The notes below the pieces were generated by a model. The model was not told the origin of the DNA. It did no database searches and saw only the letters and a program-made list of their open reading frames with translations. A program made the position numbers and the translations under genes. DNA of 64,000 nt from Tremella fuciformis (taxonomy: Eukaryota; Basidiomycota; Tremellomycetes; Tremellales; Tremellaceae). The stretch lies in assembly GCA_032768795.1 (NCBI GenBank), contig CP136491.1:62001-126000 (forward strand), in the 5' to 3' direction. Positions 54,118 through 64,000 of the stretch are shown piece by piece. The first letter of the stretch is position 1; every line of letters begins with the position of its first letter.

Positions 54118-56102
54118 ATGTCGGTCGAGGAGAAGAACCAGCCCATTGATGCCTCGCCGTTTGAGCATCAGGATGGGACCGTCCATATTGACTCTGCCAT
54201 CGCTCTTGGCATTGCGCGCAATGTCGACGACTTCATGGTGAGTCTTCCCTCTCCTTCTGCTCTAAGCCCTGGTCAGAGCTGAGGTTAGACGCTGGTCAAT
54301 GAGGCCGCCGAAGCCAATGAGCGAGAGAAGAACATGAGCTTCTGGACGGCCGTCAAGATCTACCCCAAGGCCATGGCGTGGTCGATCATCATCACCATGT
54401 CCATTGTCATGGACGGCTACGATGCGTCTGTCATGGGCTCTTGTGAGTATCAAGGAGCTGCTGAGACGCGTGACGCTGATGAAAGTCAATGCCTATCCGG
54501 CTTTCCAGCAAAACTTCGGTCTCCCTGCGAGCGACGGGTCGATGCAGATTCCTCCCAGCTGGCAGAACGGCATCTCTGGCGCCAACAGCGTCGGGGTTAT
54601 CTTTGGATTGCAGGCGGCCGGCTGGATCTCCGAGCGATACGGCTACCGACCCACGATCATCGCCGCCCTCCTCGCCACCACCGGCCTGGTCTTCATCCCT
54701 TTCTTCGCCAGCAGCCTCGCCGTGTTCCTGGTCGGCGAACTCTTCCTCGGCATGGCTTGGGGCGTCTTCCAGACTATGACTACCGCCTATGCCGCCGAGG
54801 TCTGCCCAGTCCCTCTGCGTCACTTCTTGACCAGCTTCGTCAACTTTGCCTGGGTCATTGGCTCGTTTATTTCCTCTGGCGTCCTGGTCGGCTTCGAATC
54901 GCGCACGGATGTGTGGGGCTACAAGATCCCTTTTGCGATTCAGTGGATCTGGCCCATTCCTATTGCCATTGCTACCTATCTCGCACCGGAGAGTCCGTGG
55001 TGGTGTGTCAGGCATGGTCAGAAAGACCGGGCGATGCGCAGTCTCAAGCGTCTCGCCAGAAAGGAGGGGTTCTCTCAGCGTGAAGCAGACGCCGCCGTTG
55101 CTCGTGAGTTTTCTGTCAATTGGAGCGTGGACGCGATCGTGCTGACCTCAGTCATGGTCTACACGGACGAGATGGAGAAGACGGTCTCAGCTGGCTCCTC
55201 TTACTTTGACTGCTTCAAGGGCACAGATCGTCGACGGACCGAGATCGCCGCCATGCTGTGGATGGCCCAGGCACTGTCGGGTCCGGTCGTCGCCGGTAGC
55301 AGCACGTATCTCTTCGAAGCTGCTGGTATTTCGGCCTCGACCAGCTTCAAACTGGGCTGGATCCAGTCGGGTATCGGGGGCATTGGGACCATCGCATCTT
55401 GGTTCACTCTCAACAGGTTTGGGCGAAAGACCTTGATTCTGGGAGGCTGTGTAACCATGCTGGCGATCGAAATGTACGTAGACATGCCCAAAACCTTTGC
55501 GAAGATGCTGACGACCAGTATCGTGGGCTGTCTGGCGATCCCTCAGCCCGAGTCGTCCACGTATGGCTATGTCAGTGGTGGTCTGATCATCTTCCTGGTC
55601 GCAGTGGCCGACTTTACCACTGGACCTGTCATCTACGCAGTCATTCCAGAACTGCCTTCCACTCGTCTCCGTGCCAAGACCATCGTCCTCGCGAGAAATG
55701 CTTACAATATCATCGGCCTGATCGCCAGTATCATCACCACCAGGCAGCTCAACCCTCTCGCTTGGTCAGTTGAGCCTCCGCTTCTGAACAAGGACATGCT
55801 TACATCACAGGAACTGGGGCCCGAAAATGTGTTTCTTCTGGGCTGGCTTCAACATCATCTTCACCGTGTACCTCTTCTTCCGTCTTCGTGAGTCCGGTCG
55901 ACACAGGGAGGAGGTAGCTGACGTTCCAGCCGAGACCAAAGGCCGTACATTTGCCGAGATTGATATTCTCTTCGAGAATCGCATCCCCGCTCGCAAGTTT
56001 GCCTCGACCAAGCTCGCCAGCCTCACTGCTGGCACTGAGGTCGCGCAGAAGGAGCAGGTAGCGCATCTCGAAGATGTCAAGCCAGGCGCCGAGCTTGCGT
56101 AA
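54118..56102 (+). CDS. Maltose/alpha-glucoside-type sugar porter (MAL permease-like)
   Basis: The ATG at 54118 sits in a CCACC context and gives MSVEEKNQPIDASPFEHQDG. NVDDFMTLVNEAAEANEREK and AVKIYPKAMAWSIIITMSIV are typical of fungal MAL/AGT-type permeases. The barrel has MDGYDASVMGS, FNAYPAFQQNFG, PTIIAALLATTGLVFIPFFA, VPLRHFLTSFVNFAWVIGSF, APESPWWCVRHGQKDRAMRS, ASWFTLNRFGRKTLILGGC and NWGPKMCFFWAGFNIIFTVY. The C-terminal tail includes TFAEIDILFENRIPARKFAS. Four to five introns occur; the one at about 55473-55523 is open in frame. It imports maltose, sucrose or other alpha-glucosides with protons, matching the divergent intracellular GH31 enzyme. Confidence 0.9.
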
Positions 56103-56865
56103 AGGAGTGAAGCAAGGCAAAGAGGCGGAGGACCAGGAGGAGACGGGCAGAGGAGGGACTGGAGGAGCGGTGACGAGGTGTCATCTTTCTAATAGTATGA
56201 CTGCGGATTGTGGAGTATGAATGATGTGTCGAGGTGCCTCTTGTGAGCTCCGATGGTGTTTGGCAGACTGTGGCGCGCGTGTAGGTTGTGTGTGCGAGTA
56301 CGTACGTCTGTTCCTGGCCTGATGCGCATTTGGCCCAAAAAGGTAATTCTTTCACCCACTGGATTCCACTAGCTTCGCCAATGAGTCGGGAGCTGTCAAC
56401 ATACCTCACTCACGACTCTGAGAAGGGCGATGTGGGCTATGTGCTCTCCCCGCGAGCTACGTGCATCTCATCTCAATGCACAGAATACGGTACAGGACTA
56501 ACACAAACCTGCCGCCTGGGGAAGCGCGTCGCCAAAGGGGTGTGCGGAACAGATCCGCTGGTATGAAACCTCTCCCTGCCAGCTAACTCGCCCTCACACA
56601 GCTGGACCAAACGAGTCAGCATCACCCCTCAAGGTACGAGGATACTCGACTCACCCCTTGTTAATTCACTCTTACGGGTCCCATTGACAGCTCCGAGTTA
56701 TGTACAAGTGAGTAGTATCCCCTCTCCTGCACGTCTCTGACACTCATCTGAAGCTCGCGACAGAAACGACCGCAGCCGTCGTAGCAAGTCACATCTCCCA
56801 GAGACAGCCCAGGGCGTTCGACAACAAGAGAAAGCTCAACAACCGTCAAGCTGTTCTCAGCCGAC
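56103..56865. other. Intergenic stretch with uncertain small exons
   Basis: 763 bases downstream of the sugar porter. A frame from 56381 to 56566 (MSRELSTYLTHDSEKG...) ends at a GTATGA donor and several short donor/acceptor pairs follow to 56760, so extra 5' exons of the next gene are possible. I could not build a continuous reading frame into the next gene. Confidence 0.35.
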
Positions 56866-58026
56866 ATGACATCCACTCAGAACGACTCTCAAATCCCGGT
56901 CACACGTCCCCGCCGTACTTGGAGAGTCGCAACCATGCCCTATCGCTCCGAAATCTTTTCTGGGCTTGTTGAACGCAGCAGTATCTACTCTCGTCAGCCA
57001 ACCGAGTCTCTGAGCTGACAGACCGTCAGGCTCTCGCAGCACCACAGCTTCCGACACCACGAATGGAGCCCACGTACAACGCACCAGTGATCAGGCGCGC
57101 AACCACACCCTCGACTGGCTTATCAAAAGCGGGTGCGCCCCGGCCGCGTTCGCTGCACTCATGTCCTGCCCGGCGGTACACATCGTTCTCGACCAGCCGC
57201 ACACCGGTCCTCACAAGAGAGTCTTGGAGGTTCTCAAGAGTATACGAGACGTGCCAGGGTGCAACAGAGCTTTGGAGGAACTATTGAAGCGTTAGTTCTC
57301 GACTCATCTTTGTGGAACGAGTGTCTGATTACAGGTGCCTTTGGACCCGATATTATCATCCCGCGACTGAGAGCAGCCAGCGAGATACTGGCGCACTGGA
57401 TCACCACCCTGCTCCCCGACTGCGTGACACGAGCGTTGCCGGGCAGCTGCGTCTGCTTTGGATGCGGCAGCGAAAACAGTGCGCGAGCACATGTAGTCAA
57501 CGGCACACTGTGCCTCCCTCAAGAGAGACGCGAGCGGCCTGTATCGTTCCAACGACTTTTCCTTCACGCGCGATACCGACATGCTCTCCAGCATTGCAGC
57601 GCATGTGACGAGACGACTCCGCATGCCATCGACACGCCCTTCTCCCTTCCCGATATCGCCGTTGTTTCCATCACCCGCAACTCCGGACTTCATTTTGACA
57701 CCAGGCAGGTCTCAGACATAGACAGCATCGACAGGGTGCGCTACGACTGGCAACACGAACCCACAGCTGTTATCTACCACTGTCCGAAGTCAGCAGTCAG
57801 CGACGAGGCCAATTATGTCACAGTGGCTCGAGGATCTGATGGCAGGTGGACGGTGCATGACACCCTTGGAGATGCATACGAGCACGTCGACGGAGATGGG
57901 GAACCTTATGAGCCGTGGAACCTCTTGTACCGCGGTGAGGTATACCTTGCCACTGCCGTGCTGCTCATTCGCAGACCTGGCGATCAAGTGCGCCGATCTT
58001 CTCGCAAACGAGGACTGGGTGAGTGA
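56866..58026 (+). CDS. USP-like (ubiquitin-specific protease-like) protein, catalytic His apparently lost
   Basis: Splicing introns at about 56992-57028 and 57293-57334 gives MTSTQNDSQIPVTRPRRTWR ... NHTLDWLIKSGCAPAAFAAL ... LEELLKRAFGPDIIIPRLRA. A zinc-finger-like pair follows, C-FG-C...C near 57460 and HCSACDE near 57596. The last third, LPDIAVVSITRNSGLHFDTR, TAVIYHCPKSAVSDEANYVT, VARGSDGRWTVHDTL and EVYLATAVLLIRR, follows the order of the C-terminal half of USP domains: sheet, 'H-x(n)-HY', Trp-Asp and final 'Y...A..L.YRR'. Where the catalytic His should be (HY) there is NY. No clear Cys box (GN-T/S-C) is visible; the N-terminus is uncertain. I call it USP-like with low confidence; it may be a catalytically inactive relative or a new family. 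Confidence 0.45.
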
Positions 58027-58321
58027 TGACTGTAGAGAGAACTCTTCTTTCATTGTCCGCGCGCTCTCAAACATATTGTCCATAGAACTTGCAGCCACAA
58101 CATCCATGCAGAAGGCGACATCACGCATACTCTCCGTCTAAAATTTGGAACACACCACCTTCGAGTCATGTTCTTTTGTCTACTAACAACCCTTTGTCCG
58201 ACCTTTCTCAGCATCCAATCCTACCCGAGCGACCATTTGACGCCTGCCTCACCCCAGCTCCACCCACATGGGACAACTGTCCGTCATACTCCCTATCCAT
58301 TCTGAAGCATGTCTGCGAGCC
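58027..58321. other. Intergenic region between convergent genes
   Basis: 295 bases with no gene that I can support; should contain both terminators. Confidence 0.4.
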
Positions 58322-60287
58322 TCAAGCCTTGACATCGACATCTTCCAGCTCGGGGGAGGCCAGGGCCTCCTCGTCGCTGATCGCGTTGACAGCGTTGTCG
58401 ACCTTCTTCTTCGCGTCCCGTCGAAGCAGCCAGAGGATAGCAGTCACATGGACGACTGACATGAGCCAACATCGAGGCGGGAAATACGTATAGACTCACT
58501 GAGCAGACTGTTCAGCACCAACACCCAGGTCCAGCCTTTCTTGGCCTTCGGGAAGTCAACCGTCTTCCACACAAAGTTGGGTGCCTGCAATCAGCTATGG
58601 GTCCTTGTCTTGCCTCTGACACTCACAACGGCCTGCACGACATATGCCAGGTCGTTCGCGGTCGCCACGAGCAGCGCACGCTTTTCCGTATCGGCCGAAC
58701 AGATCTCGTTTATCCATGACAGGATCAGAGGGCCCGAGCCTTCCCCGATGATGCACAGCCAGTAGAGCACCATCTGCGGCCAGACGTCCTTGTACAGCGG
58801 CCTCTGGCGTAGTATGGCCGCGAACATGATCTACCCTCAGCACAGATCCACAGGTGTTGGGCGGACTCACGGTGATGACTGCTCCTACGTAAATGAATGG
58901 CCAGCGGCGACCCTTCAGTGGGCCGTCAGAGATCCACGCCCAACTAGCGGCGACCACAACGAAGATTGCAAGCGACGGCAGAGGCACTACTCTCAGCTCC
59001 CTTCTCGTCGGGGAGGGGCAAGCAGCTCACGAGTCTGGATCTGTGACACGGTGAACGTCGTGCCGGGGTACGGCGCCGGTTTGGCGTTGAAGGACTTGAG
59101 CCAATACCCGATGGGCGTTTGCGGGTAGCCGTTGTTCCACAGCACGTAGAGCAGAGCTGCTGTCAATACATGCCCCCAACGCATATGTGGCGGTAAGCTC
59201 ACGCAGGAAGTATGTGTGCCAGCTGAGCAGCAAGCGGCGGACCTTCGCCCAGGTCCACTTGCTCCTGCCTGCCCTACCAATCTTCTTCAATCGAGTCTGT
59301 GCCAGGGCAAACTCGTCCTCTTTCAACCACCACGCACGGTTATCTTGCAGAGGCGCGGGAGGGTAGAAGAAGAAGCCCGCAAGGGCGATGGGTATAGTGA
59401 AGATAGCGTCGATGATAAAGAGCCATCGCCATCCCGCCAGACCACCGACACCAGAAAGGTTGGTGTAGGCCGCTGACTGGAGGAAACCGCTGAACATCTG
59501 ACCCAGCGTGCCGGCGAGCCAGAAGATCATGGCACGCTTCCCGATCTCTTGCGGGGTGTACCATGACCCGAGGACGTAGTGGATACCGGGATAGAAGCCA
59601 GATCTACCATTAGCGAGGTTCACTTAGATGCCAAGCAACTCACTCGAACAGGCCGACGAGGAAGCGGAGGGCGTAGAGCGACTTGTAGCTTTTCACAGAG
59701 TACAAGGCTAGCGTGCAGATACCCCATCCAAGCTCGAGCTAGCGGGTCAGCTCACGGCGTCTCACAGCGGGGGAAGACTCACTGCGGGGATGACAAAGCG
59801 GGGCTCGACCCGGGTCAAGAGCATGTTCGAGGGGATCTGCCCGACCACGTAGCCGACGGTCCAGATTGAGGTGGCAGTGACCAGCTGGTTGCCGTACATG
59901 TCGAGGTCTTCCTTCATACCAGCGAGGAACTGTCATTAGCTTGGTCACTCTCAGCTCGCTCGACTCACAGCATTGCTGACGTTTTGCTGGTCAAGATTCT
60001 TGATCAGGTAGCCCAGCTGCATGTCAGTACTCTGGGCGAGGGTATCTGATGAGCGGACATACCGAGGCGAATGTGAGGATGACCGCATCGACCTTGAGGA
60101 GCAGCTTCCGCTCGAGGGGCGGCTTGTCGTACGTGTCCCATATCTTCTTCCAGGACGCGACCGACTTGGTGGTCGAGCTGGTCTCTGACCCGTCTACCTC
60201 TACTTGGGGTGGAAGAGACGACATGTCGAGCAGGGCTGCACGCTCTTCCTCTCTCGAGGAGGCGTGGGTATTTCTATTCCCGCCCAT
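58322..60287 (-). CDS. Anion:cation symporter MFS (ACS family; DAL5/SOA1/FEN2-like)
   Basis: The ATG at 60285-60287 gives MGGNRNTHASSREEERAALL. The core reads LLLKVDAVILTFASLGYLI, LDQQNVSNAFLAGMKEDLDM, YGNQLVTATSIWTVGYVVGQ, IPSNMLLTRVEPRFVIPALE and RFLVGLFESGFYPGIHYVLG, all hallmarks of TC 2.A.1.14 (allantoate, pantothenate, sulfonate carriers). FFYPPAPLQDNRAWWLKEDE, IMFAAILRQRPLYKDVWPQM and ATANDLAYVVQAVAPNFVWK are the C-terminal half. The protein ends in an acidic tail to the stop at 58322. Eight to ten introns occur. The divergent neighbour is a sulfonate-type dioxygenase, so a sulfonate (taurine-like) is the best guess, recalling yeast SOA1; this is inference. Confidence 0.86.
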
Positions 60288-60734
60288 GTGACCGGCTCGG
60301 TGAGACAGGTGACTGCTGGAGTTTTTCCTGGGCGTGCTTGGTCAGTAACCGAAGGCGATCGACGTTGCACGACATATGCCGGAAGAGTGTAGACATCGCA
60401 CGTCGAAAAGACACCATCAGTCGTTCTCTGTACCTTGCTCGCAGTCGATACGGTCAACCTAGCCCAAGCAAGTGAAGACGCCATTCTTGTTACAACTGGT
60501 GCATAGGGTTGGCCGTGCCTGAATGGCGTGAGATGATCCGTGGGTGCGTGGGGTCTGGCGTGACCACCAGGTTGATAAGATAGCAAGGTGACACGAGATG
60601 GCGTCATCCCTCTCGAGGTGACTGCTCATTCGCACGAGACCGAGATGAGTAATACACCATCCTCTCTTGACCAGTTATATACTTGCGTGGAGCATGCTGC
60701 CCAATAGGCCAGCCACCAATTGGACGACTCCATC
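60288..60734. promoter_or_regulatory. Divergent promoter, ACS transporter / TauD-like dioxygenase
   Basis: The 447-bp gap has TGATAAG at 60573-60579 overlapping AGATAG at 60578-60583, a double GATA element. I found no CACGTG (Cbf1/Met) site in it. Other open frames here lack support. Confidence 0.4.
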
Positions 60735-62198
60735 ATGGCCCCCATCGCCATTGACACCCCGGCCCCGGCTGCGACGACCCAGCGGGACGACATTGCGTCC
60801 CTCAAGGCCAAACTCCAAGGCCTTCATGTGGACAACATCCAGCTCCCGCCTGACAACACGCTCAGGCGGTATCAGAAGGCCGGCATCGACTTGAGCAACG
60901 GGTACCCGTACTTCCCTCCCAAGCCCGACTTTGTGCAGGACGTGAAGAAGATCCGCGCGGAGCGCAAGGAGTATGTTGACCCTGCCTTGCGAGCGGACCC
61001 AGAGAAGAAGGCTCTCTTCTCCGCGGCCAAGTCGGTCAAGAACCTCACGACGCACCTCGGCGTACGTTCTCCCTTGATCCCTTTGACTGCCAGCTTATGC
61101 CAGGTTGAAATCACCGGTCTCCAGCTTAAAGACCTGACCGACCAACAGAAGGACGAGCTCGCTCTCCTAGTTGCCGAGCGCAGCGTTGTCTGTGAGTCGA
61201 GCCCGCGCTTTGAAGGTGCCGGACTGACCGCAGTCTTCCGCGATCAGGACCTCTCCCCGCAGAAACAGCTCGAGCTGGGTCTTTACTTCGGCGACGGCGA
61301 GGTCGAGCGACACCCCCAGGCAGCCCAGGTGCCTGGCGTCGGCGGCGGCATCACCCTCATCTGGGAGCAGGGCAGGAAAGACAGCCTCAGCCGTGCCGGC
61401 CGCAGCTGGCGCGTCCCGTATGGCGGCCAGTACGGCTGGCATACCGACCTCGTCCACGAGGGTGAGCTCTCGGAGCTTTGGAGAGCGAGCTGACATGCAG
61501 CCTTCCCGCCCGGATACACCCACCTGCACCAAGACACGGTCCCGGAGGTCGGAGGTGATACGCTCTGGGCGAGTGGCTATGCCGCGTACGACAAGCTCTC
61601 CCCGACGTTCCAGAAGATCGTCGAGCAGCTCAAGTGGGTGATGATGACTGGTCGTGGGTCGTGCTGATGGGCAGTGGTATCTACCGCTCGGCACACAAGT
61701 ACAAGGACGAAGCGAACCCCGAGGCGGGCGAGCAGTATGTCACTCGTGTGCACCCCTTGGTCCGCACCCACCCTGTCACCGGCTGGAAGGCTCTGTGGAG
61801 TGAGCCTTTTCGGGAATGTATCTGGGGAGAGCTGACGACAGTCAACCAATCCATGACTGTCGGGATCGAGGGCTTCGACAAGACCGAGTCGGACCACCTC
61901 CTCAAATACCTTTACGACATTTACGAGCGGTCCCTAGACATCCAGCTGCGGTGGCACTGGACGCCCGGGACGTCGGTCATCTGGGACAACAGGAGCACCA
62001 TCCACTCGGTGTCCTACGACTACGAGGGCGAGCGTCATGTGAGTCTGCCGAGCCATGGCAGGCTCGTGGATTGCTGACCTTCAGGGCACCCGAGTCTCCT
62101 CCCTCGCCGAGAAACCATTCTTCGACCCCAAGTCCAAGAGCAGGGCCGAGGCCCTCGGCATCACGCGCTTCCTGGACGCCCAGCCTTCCCAGAACTGA
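60735..62198 (+). CDS. TauD/TfdA family 2-oxoglutarate-dependent dioxygenase (JLP1-like)
   Basis: The ATG at 60735 gives MAPIAIDTPAPAATTQRDDI. The N-terminal part is KAGIDLSNGYPYFPPKPDFV, as in fungal JLP1 proteins. The double-stranded beta helix has VEITGLQLKDLTDQQKDELA, FFRDQDLSPQKQLELGLYFG, YGGQYGWHTDLVHEAFPPGY (Fe-binding H-x-D), GGDTLWASGYAAYDKLSPTF, then DNRSTIHSVSYDYEGERHGT (distal His, and Arg for 2-oxoglutarate). Introns interrupt at about 61060-61103, 61191-61233, 61462-61500, 61635-61676, 61800-61840 and 62039-62083. It likely oxidises an alkyl or amino sulfonate, releasing sulfite, in the cytosol. A divergent ACS-type carrier supports sulfonate use. Related enzymes hydroxylate other substrates, so sulfonate is not certain. 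Confidence 0.87.
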
Positions 62199-62512
62199 AA
62201 AAGTACTCGATAGTTGTACGATGTCTAGTCAGAAGCAAAGTGAAGACAAGTCGTGTACCAGCACTCGTCATGTAGTTACATGGAACTGGCGGAGCAGGTC
62301 ACTATAGATCAAAAGGCCGTCGCACCAGGGGATACCCCGCGTGCCAAGGGGCGGGACACACCCTCCCAACGACCGCCCCATCCCGGGCACTGATAAGCGA
62401 AGTTTCTCTGCCAAATGACCAGACATGCCGCGGAGCTTTGCAACCGTTTGGATGTCGGTGGTAGAGAAGGCCTGATGTGGAACAAGAGTCGAGGTAGCTG
62501 CTGCGCGACTTT
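62199..62512. other. Intergenic region
   Basis: 314 bases between convergent genes; no repeat, RNA or small gene is visible. Confidence 0.4.
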
Positions 62513-64000
62513 TCATGAGGGCGCGGGTTGTCTCAGCTCAAGGAGTCGATCCATCTCTATTGGTGAAACGAGAAGGATGCGAATCTCTGGCTCGGGTGTC
62601 TTAGGCCACATGGCAGGCGCGGCATAGTGGCGAGCCTCTTCCAGAGGAGTCCGGCAAGACTCCTTCCAACGCGTGATGTTGCCGTATCTGGACAAATGCG
62701 GCTCCTCGGGGGACTGGGGAGGCTCAACGACGAGAACGGGCGCGGAGGCCAGCTTGCCGGCCGCACGGTACTGCGGTCGTTCTGGCGAATCGATGTCCTG
62801 TCGCGGACTGGCGTCGAGTGCCAGCTCGAGTGCGATCATCGCCTGCTTTGCCGCCCCTTCCGATCTTGCTGAGGAGGGCTTTGTGTCCCTTGCAGTTTGA
62901 GGCGTCACTAACCTGCGCGAAGGCTCAGAAGATAGATGGCCTTCCGAATCCCTTGCGCTGGGTGGCCGCAGACCGCGCTGCACCGGAGGTTCCACATTAG
63001 AGCTCGTCTCATCGCGTCCACTGTTGCCGTCCTGAGCCTCAGCGGCCGGAGGAAAATTCGCAGCGGACCGCCGTAGAGCTCGCAACACTGCTGACCCGCT
63101 CTCCGATGTTGAGGGGCCATCTCTTCGCGATGCCGCAGTACCACCTGAACCGTCATCGCGTTCACTCTTCAGATCGCACTCGAAGTAGTGGTCAGATCCG
63201 GACGCAGGTGCAGGAAATAGTCGTGTGACGTATTCCTCGCCTCGTCGGACAGCACATAGCCTGGACATTTCTGTCCAAGAGAGATCGTAATTGCGAACTG
63301 CAGGCAAAGTCTCGTTGAAAGACTGGCGTAGCGCGTCCGAATACTCTCGGAACTGGGAAGAGGCTGGGGAAAAGCGCAAGAGAGGGGCGTTCCAGGGCAG
63401 ATCGCAGATCAATTCAACGGCTATGCGAAGTTGACTCCACATTCTGAGACAGGCGTCCGAGGATAAGGCTACGTGGTCACTGTCAGGATCCTGAAGTGGC
63501 TCGCCTTCGTCGTCGTAGCCGTCGATAAGGTCGTTGGCGAGCAGGAAATAGCGCTCCTTTGGACCCAGGCCCTCTATAGCACCGTCTCCGAGGAGGGTGG
63601 ACAAGGGGATGCTTCGACCGTGCAGAGCGGTTCCAAGACTGGTGTGCACTTCGAGCGCTATCTCATACACGCGCTGAGAGGCTTCTGATGCCTGACCATC
63701 AGTGGAAGAGTTGGCTGCGCGCGAGATATGTACAGCTACCTGGCCGCCTTCATCGTCCCGTTCAAGCTTGGCCTCGGTCACACTTATCATGCAAGCCCGA
63801 CTGAACCGCGTATTGACGAGGCAGGTAGCGGCAAATGTCCCGCAGATATCGGCACATGCGCAGAGGTATAACGCCGTCTGGGAGATGCCTTCACAGACCT
63901 TACCGACAGCATCTTTCGTTGGGATCTTCGTCAAGGTATGCTTCTTGACTTCGAACAAAGCAGATGCCACGCAATATGTAAAGACGCATAGCTGGATCTT
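62513..64000 (-). CDS. Unrecognised protein, 5' end outside the window
   Basis: A single open frame runs from the stop at 62513 through the right edge (496 codons visible). The upstream part looks structured: CEGISQTALYLCACADICGT, RACMISVTEAKLERDDEGGQ, YEIALEVHTSLGTALHGRSI, ACLRMWSQLRIAVELICDLP and YEECDLKSER-like text. The second half (about 62520-63130) is low complexity and probably disordered: RRDGPSTSESGSAVLRALRR, SSEPSRRLVTPQTARDTKPS and LASAPVLVVEPPQSPEEPHL, rich in Ser, Pro, Arg and Glu. The intron-free length is unusual here. I know no family for it. Confidence 0.6.
   Translation of the reverse strand, partial: KIQLCVFTYCVASALFEVKKHTLTKIPTKDAVGKVCEGISQTALYLCACADICGTFAATCLVNTRFSRACMISVTEAKLERDDEGGQVAVHISRAANSSTDGQASEASQRVYEIALEVHTSLGTALHGRSIPLSTLLGDGAIEGLGPKERYFLLANDLIDGYDDEGEPLQDPDSDHVALSSDACLRMWSQLRIAVELICDLPWNAPLLRFSPASSQFREYSDALRQSFNETLPAVRNYDLSWTEMSRLCAVRRGEEYVTRLFPAPASGSDHYFECDLKSERDDGSGGTAASRRDGPSTSESGSAVLRALRRSAANFPPAAEAQDGNSGRDETSSNVEPPVQRGLRPPSARDSEGHLSSEPSRRLVTPQTARDTKPSSARSEGAAKQAMIALELALDASPRQDIDSPERPQYRAAGKLASAPVLVVEPPQSPEEPHLSRYGNITRWKESCRTPLEEARHYAAPAMWPKTPEPEIRILLVSPIEMDRLLELRQPAPS

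Noticed and set aside
56381..56566. Possible 5' exon (MSRELSTYLTHDSEKG...) of the USP-like gene
   Set aside because: Ends at a plausible donor, but I could not join it to the downstream frame without a stop; left as uncertain.
1..64000. tRNA, rRNA, CRISPR or bacterial operon elements
   Set aside because: No cloverleaf, rRNA or regularly spaced repeats were seen; the intron-rich gene structure is fungal, so ribosome-binding sites and operons do not apply.

Overview
This window is nuclear DNA of a fungus, most probably a basidiomycete yeast of the Tremellomycetes. Nearly every gene is cut by many very short introns, mostly about 35-60 nt, with a GTGAGT-like donor, a CTGAC/CTNAC branch site and CAG at the 3' end. 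The DNA looks GC-rich, and the gene families (Zn2Cys6 regulators, DUR3, UNC93-like transporters, GT15 mannosyltransferase, secreted SGNH hydrolases) are fungal. The class is an inference from intron style; no marker gene fixes the species. Coordinates are genomic spans including introns.

Layout: 1-798 partial mercaptopyruvate sulfurtransferase (-), divergent from a flavin monooxygenase (1114-2810, +). 2928-5227 Zn2Cys6 regulator (-), divergent from a DUR3 urea transporter (5576-8105, +). 8354-9952 Zn2Cys6 regulator (-), divergent from a monocarboxylate-type MFS (10132-11485, +). 11800-13109 GT15 mannosyltransferase (+), convergent with an O-fucosyltransferase-like gene (13359-15043, -). 15044-16830 holds short repeats, E-box palindromes and a Gag-like ORF. 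16831-21518 is a pair of paralogous SGNH hydrolases flanking a Zn2Cys6 regulator. 21724-22893 secreted DUF4185-like protein. 23232-25808 C2H2 regulator. 26370-30745 sugar-porter MFS, IAH1-like esterase and alpha/beta hydrolase.

30746-39250 is the most unusual block: a cupin, a DHA1 MFS, a haloacid-dehalogenase-type HAD protein, a FAD amine/amino-acid oxidase, an UNC93-like MFS and an NmrA-like quinone reductase. Perfect or near-perfect copies of a 15-bp palindrome, CTAAGCG-N-CGCTTAG, lie in the promoters of the first four genes, with weaker copies before the last two. I read this as a co-regulated, apparently undescribed catabolic regulon.

40116-56102 looks like a glycoside-use block: Zn2Cys6 regulator, UNC93-like MFS, Gfo/Idh/MocA dehydrogenase, GH38 alpha-mannosidase, GH31 alpha-glucosidase-type enzyme and a maltose-type sugar porter. 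Two of its divergent promoters share GACGTTCCGGTC. 56866-58026 is a USP-like protein. 58322-62198 is a divergent pair, an anion:cation symporter and a TauD/JLP1-like dioxygenase, suggesting sulfonate use. The window ends inside an unrecognised gene.

Overall there are eight transporters and five pathway-type transcription factors in 64 kb, usually arranged as regulator, transporter and enzyme sharing a divergent promoter. I saw no tRNA, rRNA, CRISPR array or intact transposon.
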